Part shown: one piece after another, positions 43,907 to 52,386 of the stretch | How the letters are laid out: every line of letters starts with the position of its first letter | Numbering within the stretch: position 1 is the stretch's first letter | Notes under the pieces: generated by a model | Told to the model about the DNA's origin: nothing | Database searches by the model: none | Seen by the model: only the letters and a program-made list of their open reading frames with translations | Translations under genes and position numbers: made by a program | Source: Pedobacter nototheniae | GTDB lineage: Bacteria > Bacteroidota > Bacteroidia > Sphingobacteriales > Sphingobacteriaceae | DNA: 64,000 nt | Assembly (NCBI RefSeq): GCF_004335085.1 | Contig: NZ_RQRS01000001.1 | Span: forward strand, 372,001 to 436,000 | Reading direction: 5' to 3'

Positions 43907-45295
43907 ATGAGTAAATTTTCCCTAAAACAGTATGCGCCATTTGCGATTCTTATGATCTTCGCAATTTTAGCCTTATTTGTTCCACTTCTTCCCAACTTTG
44001 ACGAAGGGAAGTATAGCGCTCCAGATATTGCTTTTGTATTGATCTCTGCTGCATTGGTTTTTTTGATGACACCTGGTCTTGCATTTTTCTATGGAGGCAT
44101 GGTTCATCGTAAAAATGTATTGTCTACCATGATTAAAAGCGTTGTTGCTGCCGGTGTAATTACGGTGTTATGGACAGTGGTAGGTTTTAGTCTTGCTTTT
44201 GGCGATACAATAGGTGGATTTATAGGAAACCCCAAAACTTATTTGTTTTTTCAAGGCGTTAATTCGGGGCCAGCCTGGGGAACTATTCCATTGTCTTTAT
44301 TTGCTGTATTTCAATTAATGTTTGCCATTATTACGCCAGGTTTGGTGGTTGGTGCTGTTGCAGAGCGTATTAAATTTACCTCGTATATTTTGTTCATTGT
44401 ATTATTTGCCATTTTTGTTTATTCGCCCTTGGCACACTGGACCTGGTCTGCAAATGGTTTCTTATTAAAAATGGGTGTATTAGATTTTGCTGGGGGTACA
44501 GTTGTACACATTTCTGCAGGGATGGCAGCTTTAGCAGGTGCTATGGTGCTTAAAAGAAGAAAATCTCACATGGAGCATAAAGAAGTTCCACCTGCAAATA
44601 TTCCTTACGTGCTAATTGGAACAGGCTTATTGTGGTTCGGTTGGTTTGGTTTTAACGCAGGTTCTGCTTTAGGCGCAAATGCTTTGGCAGTTTCAGCTTT
44701 TATTACAACCAATACAGCTGCAGGTGCTGCGGGTTTATCATGGATGTTTTTTGATGTAGCAAGAGGTAAAAAACCGTCAGTTTTAGGTTTTTGCATAGGT
44801 GCTGTAGTGGGTTTAGTAGCCATTACGCCAGGCGCAGGTTTTGTAAGTATTCCATCTAGTATATTTATTGGTGCCATTGGTGCAGTTGTTTCAAATTTAG
44901 TCGTATCATGGAAAGAAAAAACAAGTCTTGATGATACTTTAGATGTGTTTCCTTGTCATGGAGTTGGTGGTATTGTAGGGATGCTTTTAACGGGCGTATT
45001 TGCAACTAAAACTGTAAATCCGTTGGGTGCTGATGGGTTATTTTATGGCAATCCGGCATTTTTTCTTACACAATTAAAAGGAGCCGTAATTGTAATCATC
45101 TTTAGTTTTGTTGTTTCATTTTTAATCTTCAAGTTAATTAATCTGGTACAACCAATTCGTGTAACTGCAGAGGAAGAAGAAGAAGGATTGGATGCCAGTC
45201 AGCACAACGAAAAGTATACTCAAGGTACCTTATTAGTAGAAGAAAAAGTGGCTTATATAGAAAAAAATAGTCCTTTACAAGAATCTTTGTTATAA
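43907..45295 (+). CDS. amtB: Ammonium transporter (Amt family)
   Basis: This 462-residue protein has an N-terminal signal-like helix followed by 11 membrane helices. The twin histidines of the pore lie in FAGGTVVHISAGMAALAG and VFPCHGVGGIVGML. The tail after the last helix (VTAEEEEEGLDASQHNEKYTQGTLLVEEKVAYIEKNSPLQESLL) is acidic and longer than in many Amt proteins. A porin gene follows 25 bp later; no PII (glnK/glnB) gene lies next to it. Confidence 0.95.
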   Translation: MSKFSLKQYAPFAILMIFAILALFVPLLPNFDEGKYSAPDIAFVLISAALVFLMTPGLAFFYGGMVHRKNVLSTMIKSVVAAGVITVLWTVVGFSLAFGDTIGGFIGNPKTYLFFQGVNSGPAWGTIPLSLFAVFQLMFAIITPGLVVGAVAERIKFTSYILFIVLFAIFVYSPLAHWTWSANGFLLKMGVLDFAGGTVVHISAGMAALAGAMVLKRRKSHMEHKEVPPANIPYVLIGTGLLWFGWFGFNAGSALGANALAVSAFITTNTAAGAAGLSWMFFDVARGKKPSVLGFCIGAVVGLVAITPGAGFVSIPSSIFIGAIGAVVSNLVVSWKEKTSLDDTLDVFPCHGVGGIVGMLLTGVFATKTVNPLGADGLFYGNPAFFLTQLKGAVIVIIFSFVVSFLIFKLINLVQPIRVTAEEEEEGLDASQHNEKYTQGTLLVEEKVAYIEKNSPLQESLL

Positions 45296-45320
45296 ACGAA
45301 ACCTAAACCATCCCGCTCAC

Positions 45321-46328
45321 ATGAAGAAATTTTTAACTGCTATGTTTAGCATAGCCAGCACTACGTGTGCCCTGGCTCAAGAGGCATCATCACCACTAGA
45401 AATCTCTGGTTCTGTAGATACCTATTATAAGTACGACTTTGCAAAAAGGTCTAATATTGGAACTTACTTTGCATCAGATCACAATTCTGTATCTCTTGGT
45501 ATGCTTGATATCGCTTTAAAGAAAAAAACGGGTAAAGCTTCTTTTGTTGGTGAATTATCTTTTGGCCCGAGAGGCCAATATCAATCTATTCCAAATGGAG
45601 ATGGGACAGATCAAAATACTTTCCATATTCAAAACTTATATATTAATTATGAGTTTACGGATAAGTTTTCGATGACGGCAGGGTATATGGGCACTTTTGT
45701 GGGTTATGAAGTAATTTCTCCGGTTGGAAACTTCAACTACTCAACTTCTTATTTATTTGGTGCTGGTCCTTTTCAAAATGCAGGAATTAAAGCGACGTAT
45801 AAATTTTCAGATAAAGTGAGTTTAATGGCGGGATTATTTAACGATTGGAATTTATATAAAGCTACAAGAGGTGTTTCTAGTGTTGGTGGGCAATTAACCA
45901 TTTCGCCAGTAGAGGGCTGGACAGCATATATTAATGTATTATCCGGTGCTGATCCTTATGGTTATGGAACGATAGAAGACTTAACTACTTCATATCAGAT
46001 AACTAAAGAGTTTAAGCTAGGTTTAAATGCGGCAAATTACGATAAAAAAAGTAGTGATGAGGGTTATGTGGGTGTTGCTTTATATCCTCAATATGCTTTA
46101 AGTGATGCAGTTACACTGGGTTTAAGGGGTGAATATTATACCACAAAAGGCGCAGCAAAAACCAGTTATACAGGTTTAACTTTTACAGCAAATGTTAAAT
46201 CAGGTGGTTTAACTTTTATTCCTGAAGTTAGGATGGATCATAATGGCGATAAACCTTTCTTTAATAAGGATGGATTAGCGGCTCCCAATGCCGGTCAGTT
46301 TTCATTAGCGGCGGTTTACGCTTTTTAA
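45321..46328 (+). CDS. Outer-membrane porin (OmpL-like, bbp2 type) paired with amtB
   Basis: This 335-residue protein has signal MKKFLTAMFSIASTTCALA and a beta-barrel body with aromatic girdles, opening with PLEISGSVDTYYKYDFAKRSNIGTYFASDHNSVSLGMLDIALKKKTGKASFVGELSFGPRGQY and ending in the aromatic FSLAAVYAF. It resembles the putative beta-barrel porin-2 group. Its position after amtB suggests it lets ammonium or small nitrogen compounds cross the outer membrane, an inference from co-location. Confidence 0.8.
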   Translation: MKKFLTAMFSIASTTCALAQEASSPLEISGSVDTYYKYDFAKRSNIGTYFASDHNSVSLGMLDIALKKKTGKASFVGELSFGPRGQYQSIPNGDGTDQNTFHIQNLYINYEFTDKFSMTAGYMGTFVGYEVISPVGNFNYSTSYLFGAGPFQNAGIKATYKFSDKVSLMAGLFNDWNLYKATRGVSSVGGQLTISPVEGWTAYINVLSGADPYGYGTIEDLTTSYQITKEFKLGLNAANYDKKSSDEGYVGVALYPQYALSDAVTLGLRGEYYTTKGAAKTSYTGLTFTANVKSGGLTFIPEVRMDHNGDKPFFNKDGLAAPNAGQFSLAAVYAF

Positions 46329-46345
46329 TAAAATATTTAAAGTTA

Positions 46346-46371
46346 GCCGCCAGAATTTCCTGGCGGCATTT
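46346..46371 (+). terminator. Terminator of the amtB-porin unit
   Basis: GCCGCCAG and CTGGCGGC form an 8-bp GC-rich stem followed by ATTTTATT. Confidence 0.82.
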
Positions 46372-46412
46372 TATTATATTAGTAATTCAGATACCGAAAA
46401 AATACACAGCCG

Positions 46413-46991
46413 ATGAAATACCTTTTATCATTTATTTTAACCACTTTCTTTTATAACGTTAAAGCACAACAAAAGCAGTTTGATTCGGACGATCGGGGGA
46501 AGTATATTTATTACGCTGTAGTAGAAGCTAAAAAATTGAATAAAGATAGTTTATTGGAGAGGGCAGAAGTTTTTATAAATAAGATTAATGCTAAAAACAT
46601 TAAATTGGAGAGTAAAACGGATACTTCAATTTTGGCTAAAGGGAAAATGGTTATCGATAAAACACTTTTGGTAGCCAGTCATCCAAGTGGCGAAATAAGC
46701 TATAATTTAACGGTTGAGGTGCGCAATGAGAAATACAGATTTTGGTTAACAGATTTTAACTTCATTCCGTACCAGCGAGATCGATATGGCAATTATGTAG
46801 CTACAACAACTATTGGCACAGCTTTAGAGCAAACGCCAGGAAAGTTAAACGCAGGTGCATGGAAGGATATTGTAAACAGTGCCTACGCTAAAACGGTTAA
46901 ATTTGGTGAAGATTTTAAAAAGGTTATGGAAACGAGTTTAAAAGAAAAAATGAAAAAGAAAACCGAAAATATTTCTACAAAAAGTTGGTAG
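46413..46991 (+). CDS. DUF4468-like exported protein
   Basis: This 192-residue protein has a signal peptide (MKYLLSFILTTFFYNVKAQ) and a TBP-like-fold pattern as in DUF4468: YYAVVEAKKLNKDSLLERAEVFINKIN, AKGKMVIDKTLLVASHPSGEISYNLTVEVRNEKYRFWLTDFNFIPYQRDRYGNY. Function unknown. It is convergent with the SRPBCC gene, stops 6 bp apart. Confidence 0.65.
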   Translation: MKYLLSFILTTFFYNVKAQQKQFDSDDRGKYIYYAVVEAKKLNKDSLLERAEVFINKINAKNIKLESKTDTSILAKGKMVIDKTLLVASHPSGEISYNLTVEVRNEKYRFWLTDFNFIPYQRDRYGNYVATTTIGTALEQTPGKLNAGAWKDIVNSAYAKTVKFGEDFKKVMETSLKEKMKKKTENISTKSW

Positions 46992-46997
46992 CATTTG

Positions 46998-47465
46998 TTA
47001 AAGTTTGCCGAATATTTCTTCTACCTTTTTATATCTGAAATTAAAAATCTCATTAATTTTTTTGCTTACAACCAAACTATTAGCAATTAACCCAATTGGA
47101 CCCCAACCAATGCTGTAGTGCAAAATATCATGCATTAAAACACCGCCTTCAATGGCCTCGAAATGATGATTATGGTGCCAAAATGCAAAAGGACCAAAAC
47201 GCTGTTCATCAATAAAATATTCTTTATCCTTAACATGTGTAATTTCTGTAACCCAATTTAGTTTAATTCCTAAAAGTGGCGAAACTTTGTAAGTAATTAT
47301 CATGCCCGGATACATTTTAGCATGCTCCATGTTTGGAGAAGTTACATCAAAAGTCATATCCTTTGGCGTAATTTCCGACAAGTTTAAAGGCGATGAAAAA
47401 AAATCCCAAGCCTGATGCAAATCCACCGGAATTTTCTGCGTAAACTCTAATCTATAAGTTTTCAA
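46998..47465 (-). CDS. SRPBCC (START-like) ligand-binding domain protein
   Basis: This 155-residue cytoplasmic protein has the helix-grip pattern YRLEFTQKIPVDLHQAWDFFSSPLNLSEITPKDMTFDVTSP ... WVTEITHVKDKEYFIDEQRFGPFAFWHHNHHFEAIEGGVLMHDILHYSIGWGPIG, as in the family often annotated 'cell division inhibitor' or SRPBCC. It binds an unknown hydrophobic ligand. Divergent from the hexosaminidase gene. Confidence 0.82.
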   Translation of the reverse strand: MKTYRLEFTQKIPVDLHQAWDFFSSPLNLSEITPKDMTFDVTSPNMEHAKMYPGMIITYKVSPLLGIKLNWVTEITHVKDKEYFIDEQRFGPFAFWHHNHHFEAIEGGVLMHDILHYSIGWGPIGLIANSLVVSKKINEIFNFRYKKVEEIFGKL

Positions 47466-47600
47466 ATTTCAATTTATTGTTTAACACAAATCTGCCTGTT
47501 TTGTTGGTAAAGTTGTATCTTTTTTAGTTAAAAGTTAATCTCATAGAGGAATTTCTAAAACAAATATTTTCTCTATTTTAGTTTAAAATACCTCAACCAA

Positions 47601-49859
47601 ATGAAATTTAAGCTATTATTTTTATTGCTTTGCATAGGCAACAGTATCTCTATTTACGCACAATCCAATGTTAATCGCTATAATATCATTCCGGCACCAG
47701 TAAAACTGAAGCCTGTTAATGGTGCATTTATCTGGACGAAAAATACTACAATTAAATTATCTGGTGATTCATCCTTTGATATTGTAAAAAAAGAATTAAG
47801 CGCAGTTAGCTTAAAATTAAGTGTTTCTAGCCAAAAAAGTAGTATTTTAATTGTTCAAGATAAAAATATTCAAGCAAGCGAAGGCTATAAATTATCGGTT
47901 AATCCAAATCAAATTATCATTGCTGCGGCCAATATAGAAGGCGCTTTTTGGGCGGTTTCTACTTTAAAGCAATTGGCAGGTACTTCATTGTATGCTAAAA
48001 AAACCGACATTCCTTGTGTAGAGATTGAAGATCAACCTAGATTTAGCTGGAGAGGCTTGCACTTAGATGTTGCCCGCCATTTCTTTGATTTGGCAGAAAT
48101 CCGTTTAATGATCGATAGAATGACTTTGTATAAGTTTAACAAACTGCATTTGCACCTAACAGATGACCAAGGTTGGAGATTAGAAATTAAAAAATATCCT
48201 GAATTAACAGAAAAAGGTGCCTGGAGAACGCTTAACGACCAAGATTCTGCTTGTATGCAGCTAGCGAAAACTAATCCAGACTTTAACCTGCCTGAAAAGA
48301 ATTTTAAAATAATTAATGGCAAGAAAATGTACGGGGGCTTTTACACGCAAGAGCAGATGAAAGGATTGATTAAGTATGCTCAAGATCATGGTGTAGAGAT
48401 AATTCCTGAAATAGATATGCCAGGGCATATGATGGCAGCTACAAAATTGTTTCCGTGGTTAACTGCTTCTAGTTCTGGTGGTTTTGGGAAAGATTTTTCT
48501 GAGCCGATATGTCCATGCAAAGAAACCACATTTGAATTTGCTGAAAACATATTTACGGAGGTTGCAGCCCTTTTTCCAAGTAAGTACATTCATTTAGGAG
48601 CAGATGAAGTTGAAAAAGATAGTTGGAAAAAGCTTCCTGAATGCAATGAATTAATGAAACGTGAAGGGCTTAAAAGTGTTGAAGAGTTGCAAAGTTATTT
48701 TGTACACCGGATGGAGAAATTTTTCCTTACTAAAGGTAAAAAGTTAATTGGCTGGGATGAAATGTTGGAGGGAGGTTTATCGCCTACGGCTACTGTAATG
48801 TATTGGCGTGCATGGGTGCCAGGAGCTCCTAAAAAAGCTGCGGAAAAAGGAAATGAAGTAATAATGTTGCCTGGAGAATTTTGTTACTTTGATGCACCTC
48901 AAGATGCCGGATCATTGAAAAAAGTGTATTCATTTGATCCTTACAATTACAATTTAACAAGCGATGAAAAGAAACTAATTTTAGGCGTTCAGGCTGCCAC
49001 ATGGTCAGAAAAAATACCTTCGTTACGTAGATTGGAGTATATGGTTTTCCCTCGTTTGCTTGCACTATCTGAAGTTGCATGGACAGGAAATACAGCCGGT
49101 TGGAATGACTTTTTAAAGCGTGCTAATAATCAATACAGCATGCTTGATGCAATGAACATTAATTACCGTATGCCAGATATTAATGGCTTTTCTCCACAAA
49201 GTGTTTTTGTAGATCAAACTTGGTTAAAATTAACTAATCCACTAAAAAGCACTGTTTTGCACTATACAACTGATGGATCGGATCCGGTGAAAAGTTCTAA
49301 AATTTACTCAGGCCCGTTGCTCATAAATAAAGCACAAAAGATTAAAATAGCTGCTTTTAGATCAAATGGAAATCCTGGGGAAGTATATGTAATTGACTAT
49401 AAAAAACAAGCTTATCAAAAAGGAGTGCCCTCAGCTAACTTACAAAAAGGATTAAAATTTTCTTATTATCCAAAATACTATAAATCGGTAACTAAATTAA
49501 TTGAAAGCGATAGAACGGATTCTGCAATTACGGAGAAAATCGATATTCCGATAAAAGATACGGCACCTTCTTTTGGTACCAGGCATAAAGGATATTTTTA
49601 TGCTGCACAAGATGGAATTTATACATTCTATTTAAAGGCAGATGATGGGAGCAACCTTTATATCAATAATAAATTGCTGATAGATAACGACGGTTTGCAC
49701 AGTGCAACAGAAAAATCTGCGCAAATTGCTTTAAGTAAAGGATACCATCCTTTTGAATTATTATTTATTGAAGGCGGTGGCGGCTATACCTTACAACTGG
49801 AATATAGCTTGGGCGAAGGAAAGCGCAAACCGCTATCTGCAACAGGTTTTTACCATTAA
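47601..49859 (+). CDS. Beta-N-acetylhexosaminidase (GH20) with C-terminal PA14 domain
   Basis: The 752-residue exported enzyme has signal MKFKLLFLLLCIGNSISIYA, a GH20b-type domain (about 28-140) and the catalytic barrel (about 145-500) with the Asp-Glu pair D335-E336 in YIHLGADEVEKDSW. A chitobiase-C-like/Fn3-type segment (LHYTTDGSDPVKSSKIYSGPLLI) precedes a PA14-like domain (about 640-750, GTRHKGYFYAAQDGIYTFYLKADDGSNLYINNKLLIDNDG). It removes terminal GlcNAc/GalNAc from glycans, probably in the periplasm or at the cell surface. The stop codon overlaps the stop of the convergent YkuK gene. Confidence 0.93.
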   Translation: MKFKLLFLLLCIGNSISIYAQSNVNRYNIIPAPVKLKPVNGAFIWTKNTTIKLSGDSSFDIVKKELSAVSLKLSVSSQKSSILIVQDKNIQASEGYKLSVNPNQIIIAAANIEGAFWAVSTLKQLAGTSLYAKKTDIPCVEIEDQPRFSWRGLHLDVARHFFDLAEIRLMIDRMTLYKFNKLHLHLTDDQGWRLEIKKYPELTEKGAWRTLNDQDSACMQLAKTNPDFNLPEKNFKIINGKKMYGGFYTQEQMKGLIKYAQDHGVEIIPEIDMPGHMMAATKLFPWLTASSSGGFGKDFSEPICPCKETTFEFAENIFTEVAALFPSKYIHLGADEVEKDSWKKLPECNELMKREGLKSVEELQSYFVHRMEKFFLTKGKKLIGWDEMLEGGLSPTATVMYWRAWVPGAPKKAAEKGNEVIMLPGEFCYFDAPQDAGSLKKVYSFDPYNYNLTSDEKKLILGVQAATWSEKIPSLRRLEYMVFPRLLALSEVAWTGNTAGWNDFLKRANNQYSMLDAMNINYRMPDINGFSPQSVFVDQTWLKLTNPLKSTVLHYTTDGSDPVKSSKIYSGPLLINKAQKIKIAAFRSNGNPGEVYVIDYKKQAYQKGVPSANLQKGLKFSYYPKYYKSVTKLIESDRTDSAITEKIDIPIKDTAPSFGTRHKGYFYAAQDGIYTFYLKADDGSNLYINNKLLIDNDGLHSATEKSAQIALSKGYHPFELLFIEGGGGYTLQLEYSLGEGKRKPLSATGFYH

Positions 49860-50329
49860 TGCACCATCTTATCGGCGCAGGTAGAGCTGGCAAAAGCTTC
49901 AGGTTTTGCTTTAAAAATAAAGCCCATACTTAAAATATAACCCATCGCGTCGTTTAATGCTTTATTTGATTTAAACGACGGGTTGGTGTTAATATCTGCA
50001 TGTACTTCGAGCGCAACATTATAAAGATCTAGTAAATCACAAATGGAGTAAGCAGTTTCTATTGATTTTTGCACTTCCATTAACATACGCTCTTTTATAC
50101 CTACTTGTTGAGTGCTTTTTTCCTGGTGAATATACATAAAGCCTCCATGGTGCTCTCTAACCAATACAATTACTGTAGCAAAATCGGTAATAACTCCTTT
50201 AACTTGCGAATCCGTACCTATACAAACTTTTAATTTGTAGCCGTTTTCTGTTTCTCTGATAATTGCTTTTTCTACTTCTTCGAGGATGGAAGAATGAATA
50301 ATTTCGCCACTAAATTTTTTCCAGGTCAT
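49856..50329 (-). CDS. YkuK/DUF458-type RNase H-fold protein
   Basis: This 157-residue protein has the pattern VCIGTDSQVKGVITDFATVIVLVREHHGGFMYIHQEKS and VALEVHADINTNPSFKSNKALNDAMGYILSMGF, with conserved acidic residues (GTDSQ, HADIN) as in the YkuK family, which adopts an RNase H-like fold. No activity is established. Its stop codon overlaps the end of the hexosaminidase gene by a few bases. Confidence 0.8.
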   Translation of the reverse strand: MTWKKFSGEIIHSSILEEVEKAIIRETENGYKLKVCIGTDSQVKGVITDFATVIVLVREHHGGFMYIHQEKSTQQVGIKERMLMEVQKSIETAYSICDLLDLYNVALEVHADINTNPSFKSNKALNDAMGYILSMGFIFKAKPEAFASSTCADKMVH

Positions 50330-50547
50330 ACACTATGTTTTTTTGAGGTTAACAAATGGTAATCAGGTTTTTATAAAAATAAGAGCAATAAATTAAATTT
50401 ATGTTAATTCACTATTGTTTATTTGCTAACAGAAATCTAGTTATCAACAAGTTAATGCTTTGAAATGATATAATCTGATAATTTTTGCAACAATATTCAC
50501 ATAGCAATCGTTATATTTAGGTATTGTTTAACCAAATCACATCCATT

Positions 50548-50766
50548 ATGAATATCGAACTCATTCAGGAATTTCAGTTATTACAACAAAGCAGAGCAAA
50601 TAAATTTGCGGGCGAATTAACGGATCGAATTTTATCATCGGTTGATGCTGTAAATGAAAAAGTTACATATTCTATTGCCCAAAGGGGTAAAATGTTAATG
50701 CTGCTAGATAAGCGATTAAATTTTACTGCCTTGAGAAAATTGAGAAATAGATTTTTTAAAGGCTAA
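50548..50766 (+). CDS. Hypothetical 72-residue protein
   Basis: Starting at the ATG MNIELIQEFQLLQQSRANKFAGELTDRILSSVDAVNEKV, this small protein is helical with a basic C-terminus (LDKRLNFTALRKLRNRFFKG). There is no signal peptide. I do not recognise the family. A TTG 24 bp upstream would add eight residues and is less likely. It lies just upstream of, and on the same strand as, the DEAD-box helicase gene (47-bp gap), so they may share a transcript. Confidence 0.6.
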   Translation: MNIELIQEFQLLQQSRANKFAGELTDRILSSVDAVNEKVTYSIAQRGKMLMLLDKRLNFTALRKLRNRFFKG

Positions 50767-50813
50767 TTTCATAGCCCTCAGCTAATCGTATAATTGCTTA
50801 CCTTTATGGCATA

Positions 50814-52118
50814 ATGATAGAAAATGCCCTAAAAAGATTAAATATATCGGCACTTAATGAAATGCAACGCGCTTCTGTTAAGTCTGCAAAAGCCGGTAAT
50901 GATCTCGTACTTATTGCGCCAACAGGATCAGGTAAAACACTTGCTTTCCTTTTACCTGTATTAGCAAATTTAAAACCGGAACAAAAAGGAGTTCAAGCAT
51001 TGATTTTGGTTCCTTCGAGAGAACTCGCTCTGCAAATTGAGCAGGTATTTAAGCAAATGGGTACACCTTTTAAAGCAAATTGCTGTTATGGTGGTCATGC
51101 TGTAAGAATAGAAAAAAATAATCTTGCCCACCCACCAGCGGTTTTAATTGGTACACCTGGCCGAATTGCTTATCACTTGGAACATCAAAATTTTGATGAA
51201 TCCACGATTGAAACTTTGGTTTTAGATGAATTTGATAAGGCGCTTGAATTTGGCTTTGAAGCAGATATGTCTTACATCATCGGAGCATTACTTTCACTTA
51301 AGCAACGTATTCTTACATCTGCCACAAAAATGGAAGAAATCCCTGCTTTTGTAAAGCTTGCAAAACAGATAGAAATAGATTTTTCTAAGGATGTACAAGT
51401 AAAACCGGATTTAAAGCTTAAAAAAGTAATGGCTCCTGCGGCTGATAAACTTGATGTTTTATTTAAGCTATTAAGTAAAATTGGCAATAGAAATACCTTG
51501 GTTTTTTGTAATCATAGGGAAACGGTAGACCGGATTAGTGATTTACTTTTCGAACATGGTTTGGGGCATGATGTATTTCATGGTGGTATGGAGCAAGACG
51601 ATCGTGAAAAAGCATTGCTGAAATTTAGAAATGGAAGTCATAAAATATTAATCACAACAGATTTAGCTGCCCGTGGTTTAGATATTCCTGAAGTGGAGCA
51701 TATTGTGCATTATCAATTACCATATACCGAAGATGCATATATTCATCGCAATGGGCGTACAGCCAGAATGAATGCCAAAGGTACTGCTTATGCCATTTTA
51801 ACGGAAGAGGAGCATTATAAATATCTGCCAGAAAAGATTGAAGAGGAAATTTTAGCTGAACATTATAAATTACCGGAGCAAAGTGATTGGCAAACTTTAT
51901 ATATTGCTCACGGGAAAAAAGATAAAATAAATAAAATTGATATTGTAGGCTTGTTTTTACAGAAAGGCGGTTTGCAAAAAGAAGAACTTGGATTGATAGA
52001 GGTAAAAGATACCACCAGTTATGTTGCCGTAAAAAGAAATGTAGTGGATAAATTGCTGAAAGCTTTGCAAGGTGAAAAGATTAAAGGGAAAAAATTAAAG
52101 CTGGAAGTTGCCCGTTAA
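50814..52118 (+). CDS. DEAD-box family RNA helicase with DEFD motif II and DbpA-like C-terminus
   Basis: This 434-residue protein has motif I APTGSGKT (35-42), motif Ia PSREL, motif II as DEFD (138-141, where the family name residue alanine is phenylalanine), motif III SAT and motif VI HRNGRTAR. The C-terminal 75 residues (KINKIDIVGLFLQKGGLQKEELGLIEVKDTTSYVAVKRNVVDKLLKALQGEKIKGKKLKLEVAR) look like the DbpA RNA-binding domain, which in DbpA targets 23S rRNA. A ribosome-assembly role is plausible. I recall the DEFD form in other Bacteroidota helicases. Confidence 0.9.
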   Translation: MIENALKRLNISALNEMQRASVKSAKAGNDLVLIAPTGSGKTLAFLLPVLANLKPEQKGVQALILVPSRELALQIEQVFKQMGTPFKANCCYGGHAVRIEKNNLAHPPAVLIGTPGRIAYHLEHQNFDESTIETLVLDEFDKALEFGFEADMSYIIGALLSLKQRILTSATKMEEIPAFVKLAKQIEIDFSKDVQVKPDLKLKKVMAPAADKLDVLFKLLSKIGNRNTLVFCNHRETVDRISDLLFEHGLGHDVFHGGMEQDDREKALLKFRNGSHKILITTDLAARGLDIPEVEHIVHYQLPYTEDAYIHRNGRTARMNAKGTAYAILTEEEHYKYLPEKIEEEILAEHYKLPEQSDWQTLYIAHGKKDKINKIDIVGLFLQKGGLQKEELGLIEVKDTTSYVAVKRNVVDKLLKALQGEKIKGKKLKLEVAR

Positions 52119-52155
52119 TCTAAAAACGGTTACATTTCCATATTAAAGATTAAAC

Positions 52156-52386
52156 ATGAGTAACAACGAAATACTAAAAAAAATTAGAGTCGCATTATCT
52201 TTAACTACTGAAGACATCATTAAAATTTGTGGCTTGGTTGGTTTAAAGGTAACCAAAGCCGAAATGGGCGATATTTTCAGAAGTGAAGATCACGAAAATT
52301 TTAAACCGTGTGGAGATCAGATTCTACGCAATTTTTTAAATGGCTTAGTCATTTACAAAAGAGGTCCGAGGGATGAGAAAAAGTAA
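52156..52386 (+). CDS. DUF1456-type small protein, single-repeat form
   Basis: This 76-residue protein, MSNNEILKKIRVALSLTTEDIIKICGLVGLKVTKAEMGDIFRSEDHENFKPCGDQILRNFLNGLVIYKRG, matches one repeat of DUF1456 (YehS has two). It overlaps the following receptor-like gene by 14 bp, so translation is coupled. Function unknown. Confidence 0.85.
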   Translation: MSNNEILKKIRVALSLTTEDIIKICGLVGLKVTKAEMGDIFRSEDHENFKPCGDQILRNFLNGLVIYKRGPRDEKK

